From Latrodectus hesperus (taxonomy: Eukaryota; Arthropoda; Arachnida; Araneae; Theridiidae): 64,000 nt of DNA. The stretch spans positions 74,629,890 through 74,693,889 of the forward strand of contig CM075850.1 in NCBI GenBank assembly GCA_037975125.1. The letters run 5' to 3'. The notes below the pieces were generated by a model. The model ran no database searches and was not told the origin of the DNA. It was given only the letters and a program-made list of their open reading frames with translations. Shown one piece after another: positions 44,580-56,904 of the stretch. A program made the position numbers and the translations under genes. Positions within the stretch are counted from its first letter, which is position 1. Every line of letters starts with the position of its first letter.

Positions 44580-47500
44580 GATGTTTATGTGTGATAGCTG
44601 GATACCTCTTATTCTGCAAATTAATAGATTCCAATCAAAATTACAATTAAAAAATTTAAATATCAATTAAAACTAAATGTATTGATAGAAGAGATGAGGA
44701 TACAATTTTAATTAGATATGAAAAGTCAATTACTTATCGTAATTAATAAGATCTTAAAAATATTTCTAGAATATGCATATTACATACAATGCATTAAATA
44801 AAAATTCACAACTATATAAAAAAATGGTTAAAAGTTTTATAGATAACTTTTTCCTCGTTATACATGTCTGAATCATTAAATCTTTCTGAAGAAAATAATA
44901 TCGTTAAAGCAAATTCAAATTTAGCTCACTTTAAGGTTTAAAAAATGAGCAATATATGCAAAAGTTCGTTTTGTTTCTAAAATAATTATTTCATGAGGGG
45001 GTTACATGACAATAATAATACAGATATTAACAAACGTAATTTTAAATGAATTGACTGACTGGTTAAAATTGAAGTTAATTTATGCAAAATATTTTTTTAA
45101 GTAGTGACATAGCTTGAGTGTAGAATTATTACCTGCTGAAACTAACTTTGAATAGAAGCAAAGAATGAGCAAATTATGTACATTATCATGCTATCAAATT
45201 TATTATATGACCCAACATAACTCGTAGAGAGAAATCTATTTATCCTGTCAAACGAAAGGATGTGACAGAAAAAACCATGTATAAAAAATTGCAACCATTT
45301 CCCATTTATGATTTTTGAATAACATCGAACATATAAAATAATGTATTATCCTTCTGAATTTGAGAAAAAAAGCAAAATTTATTGAAATTTTGAAAGATTA
45401 AAACATAAAATAAGCGTATTTGAAAAGAAGAGAAAATATCCTATAAGATAAGACATTTTCATTAGTATATCTAAAATTGATGGCGAATAATATGTCTTTC
45501 AATATTATCAAATTTTAAAATCTAATTGCCTCTAAGATTAGATTTTCGTAGTGATTCGGAATCCACTTTAAGTAATATGTCTCAGTCTAATAATCTCTCG
45601 TGTGTAAAAATATGACCATTGAACATTAAAGAAACCAAATCAAATCCAGTACAATGAAAGAACCATGATTTTCAAACACAAAAGAACACCTGATTTGTAT
45701 CCCTGCCACTAATGAATAAAACGAGATACAAGTTGAATTTCTTCTTTCTGCATACAAGAATGTCAGAATGGATGCTTCGAAGGTTTTTCCAAGTTTCACA
45801 ATGTGAAACACACCAATGTGGTCCCCTTTTAATGAAAAATATACCAGAAAACAAATTATAATGGAATTTGAAAATAACCATGTAAACATTTTTCTCTTTC
45901 ATGCAATACCTTATGTAATGTCAAAACCTTCTTGAGCAGCCATTCTATTCATGAGTGCAAAAAATAAGTTAACAAACAATTGGTTAGTCTATCAATTACT
46001 TGTGTATTTATTGCTATTGTTAAAGTAGTATTTTCTATATTTTGCTCCACTTTTGCAAATTCATTTTATGCTGTTCTCATTGATTTGTGTTTTTCGAAGT
46101 TCAAATTGTGCGTGTTTTTCTACATTGCAATGAAATGGCTAAATAGGTAATTATTCTATTGTACCTCCACATTTTATTACAACTTTCAAAATTTTTTTTA
46201 CCAATATCAGTTCTTTTTTCGGTTAAAACCATCAGAAAAAGAGAGAATTATCTTATATTTTTAATTACCTTCTTATCTTTAAGTTATATTCTAATCTTTA
46301 AGTATACGCCTTATTTCACTAAAATAAGATATTCGCCCAACAAGCGCCATGCATATACATCTACATGCATTTTGTAGAGGAATTTTTCGATAGAAACCTT
46401 TGGAGATCTGAAGCATATTATCTGAGCTACATACATCATCAAATACAGAAGCCAACTATTATACTTCTGAAACTTATTAACCTTGTTGTAATACCTTGTC
46501 GAATATCTCTGAAACTGATGAATTTTAGGGTATATTTAAATGACCAGTATTACTTTCATACACCATTTAGGAATATATGCGGAAACAAGAAGAAAGTCCA
46601 CGTTTAAATTCTCACATATTTGAAAGATGCTAAGTATCCCGAAATAAAGAGTTCAATGTTTTACACAAAAACCAGCGTCACTCAGAAAATTTCATACCAA
46701 TTTAACATTTACTATGCTCAGAGTAATTATTTTTGATTATTTAAAAGCAAATTATATTTTGCCGCACACACAGTCTGTTAGAATATAACATTTCCTAAGA
46801 ACAATAAATACTTCAGACACATGGTTATTTTTCTCTAGGAATAATATGTTAAAATTTACATAACTCTGATATCATTACATTTAATAAAATTACTTTGTAA
46901 TATGAAAATCTAATTATTTTAAAACACTATTCTATTTAAATGTTAGACTTAAAGTGGTCAATGTATGATTCCAAGTTCATTTGCCAAACAAAAATTATTT
47001 CGAATTTTCGGAAATCATCTGCAAGATTACTTAATATTATCTCAATGGTAAACAATAAGTGGAAGAATTTTTACAATCCACTGACTCAATATCTGAAATT
47101 TCTTGATGATAGAAGTTTATCCTGTACAAGTTTAGAATTTGCAAGAATTAAACAGCTAACTTCATACAGCAATTCAAAACTGATGAATTTACTTTTGTAA
47201 GTGTTGTATGAGGATTTTTAGGTGTAGGGACAACTGCTTTTACATATCCTTAAGAATGCATACGGGCTTTAATAATTTATGTATGATATTTGGGGAAAAT
47301 TTTCAAATTCTTTTGCAAAAATCTCCGAAAGCGACCTGTTATTTTAGCTTCCATAGTCTTCTTTTAAAGTTTGTTACTAAAACTTGTACTTGACAAATCC
47401 GCAAGCCGAAGATAGAAAAAAAAAAACATTGAAATCTGATTCGACCATGAGACCTGGAGTGTCTTTATGTTCAATGAGAACCATTTTCTGTGATGTTTTG

Positions 47501-47815
47501 CAGAAAATGTTTCCCATTATACATAAAGCTAAAATATCTCCGAAAAAACGGGATTGTTTTCGACAAATTTTACTTTTATAGTCAGAAGAGTATTTGTGCT
47601 ATTACAGATAGCATAGTTTATCAGCAGTTTGATTTTGTAATTCTCAAAGGTTTTAAAGCTTGCAACTATTCATTAAACGCAGGTACTCTATCCTTAAGTG
47701 ACAATACAATTCAAGAATTTTATAAGGAGATAATATTTTCATAGAAAATAACATTTTAAAAAGTTTTTTACTCTTTCCAGATATGTATTTATTTTGCTAT
47801 AGGTATTCAGAAATT
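44580..47815. other. AT-rich region without recognised genes
   Basis: Several frames of 60-87 codons occur on both strands between 45.6 and 47.7 kb. None shows a domain, a signal peptide followed by good splice sites, or similarity that I can recognise. They overlap each other in different frames, as expected by chance. Confidence 0.5.
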
Positions 47816-47855
47816 TCTTAAAGTCATGGATTTTTAAAAATCCATGACTTTAAGA
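47816..47855. repeat. Perfect 40-bp palindrome
   Basis: The sequence reads identically on both strands from 47816 to 47855 with no central spacer. The half-site is tcttaaagtcatggattttt. A spacer-free palindrome of this length can extrude as a cruciform or arise by template switching. Confidence 0.9.
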
Positions 47856-49850
47856 CTGCTATATAAAGAGCAGGCAAAAAATTAAGTATTTTCCTTCTAT
47901 CACTTTTAATTCAAAAATAATTTGAGATATGGCAAGGTTGTTATTATATAATTTGGACCTTTTATCTCTTCTATTAACAAATATATTTGAATTCTATTCA
48001 TTAAATATGTTTTACACTGTATATAGAATGAAAATTATTTGCTGATTATTGTATATTTTGAACAGTTTTAACTTTATATAATCTTATGATTTCATTTAAA
48101 TTTTAATTGGCACATTTATGTCTGATATGATGGCTTTAAATTTTTACTCAAATTAAATATCTTTATAGAAAATAGATTTATAAAGTTGCACAAATCCAAA
48201 AAATCGTATTTCTCCTTATTAATTGTAAGATTTCATTAAAAGCATTCTATAAAATATAAAAGATATGCTAGATTATTTTCAAGCTTTGTTTTCTAAGATA
48301 CGCTTTATCATTTTATAAAATTTAAAAATTTTCGCAGTTTAGTTTTGGATAATATATTTTTTTAGTGGATGAAATACTTTAATTTTTTTCAAAATGATAA
48401 TGACTTCAGTAATTTAAATGAGTGTGTTATATGCAATTACTTAATTTCCGAGGCTATCACTTACTGAATATAACGCTTAAGTTACACGCAAGATGGTTAA
48501 ATACACGCTGAGTATCAACTGGTGATAATGCAACTTACAAACATGTCATTTTCAGATTGTTTTTTACTGCTTTTCACAGATTTTTAATAGCAATAAGAGG
48601 ATTTAAAATAAAGAGCAATTTCACAATTATCATTAGAGTGAATATTTTCCTAAACTCTCATAAGAACGGCTAAAATACTTTATTAAAACTGGTATAAAGT
48701 ATAATTGTTTCACAAAATATATATAAATATCATTGTATCACATAATACATAAATATTTGTACAATTCAAATATCGATGTTGATTTCTAGCCATGTGAAGG
48801 GGTAATACAAAGGACAAAACTCATCAAAGACAAATTATTCAAAGATTACACTTCTTGAGATTTAAAGTTCAACTTTCTAAGAGGTAAATACAAAATATAA
48901 TTATCATTAGGTGTCCCATCCACTGGCAATAACTGGCAGTTCATGAAAATGGCTTTTGATATTCTTAAAAGGAATGGAGCCCCATTCTGGCGTAAGACTG
49001 AATTGGATTTATTGCATTAAAGCACGCTATTGCCTTAAGGGTATCGTTTTTCTGGATAAGCGTATACTGTAATATTTTTTAATCACTGATTAAAGACGTT
49101 CAACAGACTACGTCTAGAGACCATGCAGATCAAAGAAATGTAATTTTGTGACCTAAGCAAATTCGGGCATTATACGCAATGTGTATGTGTTCATTTTTCT
49201 GAGAAAATGCAGCTGTAGGCAAGATAAAAAAAACGGAGGAAAGTGCAAATGGAAGGAAGATAGCAAAATCTTAAAGACTTACTTAGTGGTCAGTGCCGTG
49301 AATGGGAATGAAAGCAATATCATCCCAAAACATCATATGGCTGTAAGACAAATATGACAATGAATAAGATGTGATAGCACTTTCTCTTCGTATTATTTTC
49401 ACACTCTAATCTGATCAGATTAGAATCTGAATGCTCTGTCATTTGTGTTTTCAGCTCCATTATTCACTGCGCCATTGCAGTTGTGAGATTTTGTGCACAC
49501 ATGTGAGATTTTGAATTAATGATAATCGAAACAGTGAACACATCGCAGACTTTCCACTCAGCCGCATCCAACATAGACTGGCTCGTGTGAACACTTATTG
49601 CTGTGTTAAAGACTTTATTAATATTGATTGGTTAGGGATATGGGAGAGTTCCCCCTCTGTATTTATGCTCACAAAAATGATTACAGTTACGAAAGTCAGT
49701 CAATTGTTCTCTTCTGCATCTACCAATACCCTAGACACAACGGATCTTTGGTACCTTTAAAATACATATTTTTTTCTAATCATATAAAACATGCAAATAT
49801 TTTCTTAATATACATTATTAAATTATCATTCTTTTATTATACTGTAGATA
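47856..49850. other. AT-rich region without recognised genes
   Basis: Background sequence, somewhat less AT-rich from about 48.9 to 49.6 kb. A perfect 20-bp palindrome lies at 49405-49424. No supported gene. Confidence 0.5.
49405..49424. repeat. Perfect 20-bp palindrome
   Basis: tctaatctgatcagattaga is its own reverse complement, with a central TGATCA. It could be a dimeric protein-binding site or a chance palindrome. Confidence 0.8.
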
Positions 49851-49863
49851 AATATATATATAT

Positions 49864-49913
<50 letters not shown>
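49851..49913. repeat. (TA)n microsatellite
   Basis: A TA tract of about 62 bases has one phase slip (taatat) near 49874. Confidence 0.95.
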
Positions 49914-49914
<1 letters not shown>

Positions 49915-50131
49915 CAGTGTTATATTACAATTTATTATAACATAAGTGAGATTTATTTGCTTAATGTTTTCTTACTATCAATGGTAAATCTTACTAATTA
50001 CTGAATCAACTAAATGTAGAATATCTTTCATTTCTTCAAATTTTTCACTTGAAGGCTCTTCTTATGAAATAATAAGCAGAAAAGGCTTATTAAAAGTTAA
50101 CATACATAGAAGAAATGCAGGTTTTAAATTT

Positions 50132-50157
50132 AATATTCCAAAAGCTTTTGGAATATT
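50132..50157. repeat. Perfect 26-bp palindrome
   Basis: The half-site aatattccaaaag is followed directly by its reverse complement, centred on the HindIII-like aagctt core. Confidence 0.85.
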
Positions 50158-50885
50158 TTTCGAAATCTAAAATGTGTGGTCTGCAGTGAAGAAACCAGAG
50201 AAATATGATATGTTTTATAAAATTCATTATTATTACTAATGCATTTTTAGAATAATAATTAGGAAAAAGCTTGCCGAGATGCGAATACAGAATATAATTC
50301 ATTATGAAATCCCGACGATAACCTTGCTTCAGTCTGATTGACAGAAAAAACATTTTTGGTCGTTTGCGTAGAGAAAAATGTTTATTCATGGTTATTAACA
50401 CTGTCACGTCACCAAATGTCTCATAAAAGAGATAATATCTTCTTCCACAAAATACTAGTCAAACTGAGTAACTATCACACGAATAAAAATCTATGTTTAA
50501 CTACATATGAAGGTTGATGGGATATTTGAAAAAAATTTATAACTAATACCATTGTCTTAGATAATTCCAACAACGACAAGACAATTTTCTTCCTTTTTTT
50601 CTTGTCTTTTAAGGACTTTAACGAAATACATTTATACAAACAAGTAAGTACAATTCTTTAATATTGTGGCATGCAATCATGATACCAGGTATATCTATTA
50701 AGTCTTGATTTAATAATTTGATACGATAGCTGATTGTTTTTAGATTGGTGGTCTGATTCAAGAAATTTCATAGGAAATTCCTATATTGGCCATATTTTTT
50801 TTCTTAGTTGTAATGTATATTTTGTAAGAACTTACAAAAACATTTTTTCAGTGAAGCAGCATTTAGCAATATACTTCACAATTCT

Positions 50886-50925
50886 CACAAAATCTATAAA
50901 TATAATAATATTTATAGATTTTGTG
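50886..50925. repeat. Hairpin, 18-bp perfect arms, 4-base loop
   Basis: The arm 50886-50903 (cacaaaatctataaatat) and the arm 50908-50925 are exact reverse complements around the loop aata. A further attctc/gagaat pairing lies just outside after a small bulge, so the total stem may be longer. Confidence 0.85.
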
Positions 50926-51616
50926 CATGAGAGAATTTTGCTTCAAAAGGCCATGTTTAGGAAGTAATATAAGAGAAATGTAATCATTCTGAAATAATAC
51001 GGATGTAATAATATTTAAATATTTTTAGTGGAATCTTTTGTAGAATAAAATACCAGTAACTTAATTGATTCCATATATCTTTAAGTACTTATCGATAAAG
51101 TTTGAAAAAGTTCGCTGCAATTATAAATTTAAAAAAACTAACCAACAAAACTGAGCATTATTTTATTGACACAAGTATATGGAAGAATTCAATGCCTAAC
51201 AATTCGTTTATTTAATTGAATATTATGTATAAATTCCCTTTCACAACTGTGATTAAATTCTCCAAGATTTAATTATATTTTTATTAATCAAAAAATTAAA
51301 TTTATATATTATATGTAATAATAAATTAATTTTAAATAAACATGTAATCATTTATATTATAAATTTTATTAAACATTCGTCTGTTATTATAATCACAAAG
51401 AAGAATGAATGCAAACATTTTAAGATATAAACCTATATTTATAAGCATTTCCTGAGGCACTGGAAAGAATTTCTTCACTGAAATGTTAATGGATTTGGGC
51501 AATACATTTGGCAACTTGTTTTCAGGATTTTTTTCCCTAAAGTATGCAACGCGTCAGACAAGGGAGATAAAGGAGGGGGAGAAATGGAAAGGGAAGATAA
51601 TACCTTTCAATCGGCA

Positions 51617-51758
51617 GGGGGTTTAAATTCCCAATGACCCTGAGGGTATGCAGCTTGTCTCAGGCTCATCCAATGAACTCTGGGACACATTGACGTCACA
51701 CCTTGAAATATCTCATTCAGAAGAGACTATGTAAGACTTTTTGCATGGGTATATAAAG
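51617..51758 (+). promoter_or_regulatory. Promoter of the glycine-rich gene: CCAAT, CRE and TATA
   Basis: Upstream of the first exon the DNA becomes distinctly less AT-rich. It carries a CCAAT word (51670-51674), the full palindromic CRE/ATF site TGACGTCA (51691-51698) and a TATA box TATATAAAG (51750-51758). The TATA box places the transcription start at about 51780-51790, where ttcttagt could act as an initiator; a TCAGT word at 51802-51806 is an alternative. The CRE lies about 52 bases upstream of the TATA box, a usual distance. It suggests cAMP- or stress-linked bZIP control, which is an inference from the motif only. Confidence 0.7.
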
Positions 51759-51843
51759 AATTCAAGTTTCACTTGGACTGTATTCTTAGTTCCCAGGTTC
51801 ATCAGTTCGCTTCACTGTTCAAGGGCATAAATTCACCTTCACC

Positions 51844-54800
51844 ATGAAATACTTTGCGGTGAGAAATATTTTTTTTTTCCATATTTTTCATCACTATCAA
51901 TCCATTATAAGCGTTTGACTTCAGATATAATTAAATTTTGTGTTATAGAAATTTCAAAATTTTATTTTCAGGTTTGAAAGTAAAAGTAATTTTTTTTTTT
52001 TTTTTTGCAGAAATTTAGATAATATAAATTAGTGTGAAATATATTGATTTTAAAATTTTATGTGATGAATAAATATTTCCTTTTACCCATCATAGAATTT
52101 ATGAATTATATGCTATTCTTTTTAATACAAAAATGATTAACTTTTATTGAGCTTTTTTAATCACTTTTATGTTCTACAAAATTTTATTAATTAATATGAA
52201 TTGTTAATGACAAACATTTGATTTATGCCTGATTAAATTGTTTTTTAATTCACTGAAGAATGTGCATGACTTAAATTATTAGTAATTTTTCAGAATTATT
52301 TTTAATTTAATTTTTAATGGTACGGATAATTTAAATACTTGGTGATGAAGGCTGTATTATTTTTTATACATTAGATTAAATTTTAATAAATTTTTACCCA
52401 TACAAAGGATTTTTATTTAAAATATTTAAAACAATTTTACTGTTACATACTTTAAATGAAGCAAATTTTCATTTTAATGTTTATTAATAGATCCAGTAAC
52501 AATACTTTGATATAACTGAGAATAATTTTATTAATGACTAGGAAATTTTGAAATAAAAAATAATTTATTTCAAGAAATGTTTAGTTAAATCAAATCTATG
52601 TGTATAAATTAAGTACATCAATGGCATAAACTAGTTAATCTAAATTAGACAATATTTCACATTGAAGCTTTCTAAGTAGAGTGAATTTAATAAATCAAAA
52701 TCCCCTAATTAATTCTATGAAATTTTCAAAATGTATGTGTAATATTCCTCTATACTTTAAAAAATTGATAATTTTTAATTTGCAATTAAAACAAATAAGC
52801 ACATTTATTTCAATTTTCAACTATTTTGAATGAAATAAAATTGTCTTTGCTTTTTTTTAAACTTATACCATTCAAAACAGTCTAAGTTTCTTTAAATACT
52901 TATTTAAGACAAAGAATTTAAAATACTAATTTCATGCATGATTGCTTATCTTTTTGAGGTTAAATTACAAAATTGATTATAAAACCAAGATGTCTTAAAT
53001 TGTTATCTTAAAATGAACAAAACATTCGCATTGTTATTATTTACTAATTTATTGACTGTTTGGCTTAAGGTTTTCCCCGAGCAAATAACTTAGTTACCAG
53101 TGCGTAAATTAGTATAAAAAATAAGCCGTATAAATGATTTATCATTTTAAATAGAAAATACTGTCAAATAATAACATTTATTTTGTATTTTTATTAAACA
53201 AAAAACATTTATATTGCATCATTTCAAGTGAAAGACTATTATCTTGCTTTATAAATAGTACTGTTATTAAAAAGTAAGCAAATATTTGTGTTAGTATAAT
53301 GTACTTTCATTTTTCTAAACTAAACTGTTGATATTTAAGATGATAAATTTTTTCGCAAATATTAAATTAATTGTAAATTATGTAATATGAGAGTAATATT
53401 ATAAGAAACAAAGATAGAAGAAATGATTCTTGTAGATTTCCTGTTTACCTCACTTCGTAACTAAATCTTTTGAGAGATTACTCTTTTTGTAATCTGAAGT
53501 AATTGATTGTTATCTGATGTTTCTAAAGTGAAATGCGGATTATCTAGTCACAGTTAAATTTCCTAACAAATGTCGCGACATGAAAAATACTGAATGAAAC
53601 GAAAGTACTATTCAAGCAATCACTATTGACGCCATGTTGCGTAATTTCATAGTTTTTTATTCAATTATTTAAATATAAATCATTACTTGAGTTTTGCACT
53701 TGTTTATTTACCTTCACTTAAAAAGTCATGTAAAAAATAGTTAACTAAACATCGGTATCAAACTCTACAAATACATCAGATGCCTAAAAAAGTTAAAATA
53801 TTTGTTTTTCTGCATTTAATTATTAAAATAAGTATTTATTTTCAAAATTCATAAATAAAACTTGAGAAATAAAAAAAAATTATGAATATAGAGGGTTTCA
53901 AACACTATTTTAAACAGTAGTGTTTTTGATTTTAATAAATAATTCAAGAGCATTAATTTATTATTTAGATTTGATAATTTTCTAATATTTATTCTTTTTA
54001 AAATAGAAAAAACATTCATCACGCTATAAAATTTTTTTTTATTTTCTCATAAAATAAATAATATCCATAAAAGTTAAACAGCAGAACTTAGTTTTTTAAT
54101 ATGCGTTATTTTTATAATTTAAAGAAATATTAACTGTTACCTTCTATAGATTAGTTTTAATAAAGAAATATACTTTAATTGACTTATTTAATTTGTATTT
54201 TAAAAATTAAGAAATCTTAATTTTAAAATTATTTGTTGTATAGTTTTCCCAAAATTTTATGAACACAAGAATCGCAGTTTGCTTTTATTATTCGAATTCT
54301 ATATAATTCAGACAAGTAATATACCATTTCGTCACATAAAAATCATCACAAAAGCGTTATTGATATAAAAATTTGTAAATTAATTTTACAATCAATAGGA
54401 TAATAATTAATATGGTATTTATGATGTGTGTAAAAATATTTAGAATGGCATTTATAAAATGTATAAAGAGCATTGTTATTATAAACTTCATTTGCAACTG
54501 CTCTTCGTTTTTAACGATATAAGACAATATTTTCACTCCTTTTAAGTTCAACGCTTTTTTATGTTTAACTTTTTTACCGATCAAATTTCACAAATAATTC
54601 ACCCTACAGAAATGTACAAGAGAATGATAATTTCTATTTGAAATGTAAATATCTTTACAATTTTTTTCTGAAATATTTCCCATTAAGACATCAATTAAAA
54701 AGAGGCTTATGAAATAAAATATCATTCAAAACTTAACTTTATATCGAAAAGAATTTAAGTAAAAAAAAGTATTTGTTTCGTCAATATGAACATGAAATCC

Positions 54801-56742
54801 ACTTCCTAATTTTGGGACAAATTAGGAAGTGGATTTTCCATTTATTTCGACAAAACAAATCTTACAGATAAATCCTTAGATAAATCATTATATAATTACT
54901 TTAACGTTTACATAAGCATATTAAGTGAAAGTTTTAATGCTCTTTGCGCTAAGATGAAATCTAATAGGATGTTTTGGTTGGATGATATTTTAGAAGATTT
55001 AAAATCCTTTTAAAATTATTTCTGCTGTTAAAATTTGACGTGATATGAATTTTGATTTGAGTAATTAACAATCAGTCTGCTTTAAAAATATTACAATAAA
55101 AAATTTAATATCAAACCCAATATAATTAAGTAGTTTTTATAGCATTCCATTGAATCAAAATTTTCCACACTTATATACAAGTATTATTGCAGTAAATATA
55201 TGCTTATAATTAAAATTGCATGATTGAAACGTTTTGTAAATGATTGCATTTTTCGAATGCTTTTCTTGGACATTTTAATAATGCTTTGTGATTATTATTG
55301 AAGGAAAGATAATTAAAATATCCTTAGCATTCAAATATTGTTGTGATTGGTATAACACAGAATTATTTTTTAAAAATATAAATTCTCGAAAATCGCTGAA
55401 AATGATTCCCTAAGCGTTCAATTGAAGAATCTTATTGTTTTTATATACAAAAAACAAAATTTTGTATTTATCAAGGTAAGAATGCTTACATATTCATGAG
55501 TATTTCACATATTTTTAATAAACTTAGAGTGAAAAAATTTTCGAAAAGATAGTTGACTTAAATAACAGTATCTAAACAGTGTCTATAACTCATCAAATTA
55601 ATAAATATCATCATTTTTTTATAATTTTTCATAACAATCCACTTTGTGTCATAAAAATTAGAAATATAATTTTATGAATTTAATTATAGTTTAATTTATT
55701 TGATTATATTATATAACTAATGCTCATTCTTAAAATGTGTGAAACTACCTCCTCGAAAATATAAGCAATCTCGAAAACTGAAACATTATTTGAGGTGAAA
55801 ATATATATTATTAAGGTAAAAATGTACATTGCATATTATTATTGAAGGAATATTAGAATACTACATTTTTCCAAGACCAACATTTTTCTATTATATTTTA
55901 TGATGTAACGAAAACAGAAAGAATACGCAATGAAATAAACTTGAGTTTTGTCAGTATTCTTAGTAATGCATGTATTTTTAGTCATATTTTTATGTTCAAG
56001 AAAAATATGTTTTAGCCTAAATATTTATATGATATTCTGATGTATAAATAGGATATATTTTAGAAATATTTATTTTTTATACACCAGTTACAATTTTAGC
56101 ACTATCGAAATAAATTTCTTTAATATTTATTTTTAAACGTAACGAATTTTTTTGAATAAGTAAGGCATCTATAACACCACTTAAAAGTAATTAACTGGTT
56201 TCCTATCTCAATTAACTTCTTTATTGTCAATTAATTTATTGATAATAGTTGAAAAGTAGATTTGTAATTACCTTCAATTTAGTTAGTATGCATTAGTAGG
56301 AATAATTTCTGTTTCATTAAGTTAAAATTTAAGAAGAAAGATAATGAGGTATTTGCTGTAAAAAAAAAAAAAAGACACAAATTTAAACCTTTAGTTTTCC
56401 CATTTAAACTGTTTCACATTAAGTAATAGAGGTAAAATTTAAATTAATTCAACTAAATGAAACTTATTTTTACAGATATTGATAGCTGTTCTTCTGGCCA
56501 TAGCAGCATCTGTGAATGGAATAGAGGTTGCATCTGCACTTCTGGGTAAACAAGGCATCCGCGGTCATGGTGGCCATGGTGGTTATGGGCATGGAGGTCG
56601 TGGTGGTTATGGGCATGGTGGCTATGGACACGGAGGCTATGGACATGGTGGCTACGGACATGGGGGTCGTGGAGGATATGGACATGGAGGAGGATATGGC
56701 GGTTATGGACACGGAAAATACGGTCATGGACACCGAGGCTAA
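51844..56742 (+). CDS. Secreted Gly/Tyr/His-rich protein, two exons
   Basis: The spliced gene joins exon 1 (51844-51858, ATG AAA TAC TTT GCG) to exon 2 (56476-56742, ending TAA) and encodes 93 residues. The start ATG sits in cttcaccATGAA. The donor is GTGAGA at 51859 and the acceptor is a pyrimidine-rich tract ending tttttacag at 56475. The junction is phase 0 and completes a signal peptide (MKYFAILIAVLLAIAASVNG). An ATG at 56457 just upstream of exon 2 is out of frame, which supports the splice. The mature part opens with about 13 non-repetitive residues and then consists of GGYGH units with occasional GGRGG. I count eight YGH motifs, no Cys, and a basic tail KYGHGHRG. A first intron that interrupts the signal peptide after a few residues is typical of arthropod cuticular-protein genes. 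Gly-rich antimicrobial peptides of spiders and His/Gly-rich metal-binding peptides have similar composition, so cuticle, defence and metal binding all remain possible. Only one such gene is present in the window. Confidence 0.85.
51859..56475 (+). other. Large intron of the glycine-rich gene (4.6 kb)
   Basis: The intron is 4617 bases, very long for a 93-residue protein, and is AT-rich throughout. It contains an 18-bp-stem hairpin (54795-54836) and a 75-codon minus-strand frame (54357-54584) of hydrophobic low-complexity type that I do not regard as a gene. No transposon ends were recognised inside. An alternative or additional internal exon cannot be excluded by eye. Confidence 0.75.
54795..54836. 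repeat. Hairpin, 18-bp perfect arms, inside the intron
   Basis: The arm 54795-54812 (aaatccacttcctaattt) pairs exactly with 54819-54836 around the 6-base loop tgggac. In transcribed RNA it would form a stable stem of 18 pairs. That is shorter than a usual miRNA precursor stem, so I do not call it a miRNA. Confidence 0.85.
56560..56739 (+). repeat. Internal 15-bp coding repeats (GGYGH)
   Basis: Exon 2 is built from roughly 15-base units of the form ggt-ggc-tat-gga-cat. Third codon positions vary between units while the encoded residues stay the same. That synonymous drift indicates selection on the peptide rather than very recent slippage. It also produces long spurious frames on the other strand and in the other forward frame. 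Confidence 0.85.
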
Positions 56743-56865
56743 ATTTTGCTGAGTTAAAGGATCGGATTGTATGTTATTTGTTGATTGCACTGTCACACAA
56801 AATCATATACATCTTGGACATCAAGCCATGTTTTATCATTCTCTTTTTTTATCTAAATTTATTTG

Positions 56866-56883
56866 AATAAAAGGATAAATAAA
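56866..56883 (+). terminator. Polyadenylation signals of the glycine-rich gene
   Basis: Two AATAAA hexamers (56866-56871 and 56878-56883) lie about 124 and 136 bases after the stop codon at 56740-56742. They imply a short 3' untranslated region ending near 56.9 kb. Confidence 0.8.
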
Positions 56884-56904
56884 CATATTTTTATACATTG
56901 TTTA

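Larger units (their letters stand above)
49914..51545. other. AT-rich region with two long palindromes
   Basis: A perfect 26-bp palindrome (50132-50157) and an 18-bp-stem hairpin (50886-50925) lie here. The frames of 105 codons (50090-50407, minus) and 77 codons (50734-50967, plus) overlap these palindromes and show no domain, so I do not call them genes. Confidence 0.5.

Noticed and set aside
45626..47744. Group of 60-87 codon frames on both strands
   Set aside because: They overlap one another in different frames, share no domain, and lack consistent splice or poly-A signals.
50090..50407. 105-codon minus-strand frame
   Set aside because: It runs across a perfect palindrome, has no recognisable domain, and its residue use follows the AT-rich background.
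54357..54584. 75-codon minus-strand frame in the intron
   Set aside because: Its Ile/Leu/Asn/Lys-rich composition is that of the local AT-rich DNA; no start context or neighbouring exon supports it.
56528..56752. Second forward frame rich in Met/Val/Asp over the same exon
   Set aside because: It is a +1 frame reading of the same 15-bp repeats. It is not joined to the signal peptide by the observed splice.
56470..56796. 108-codon minus-strand frame rich in Thr/Ser/Met opposite the glycine-rich exon
   Set aside because: It is the antisense shadow of the GGYGH repeat. The plus strand has the promoter, splice sites, signal peptide and poly-A signal.
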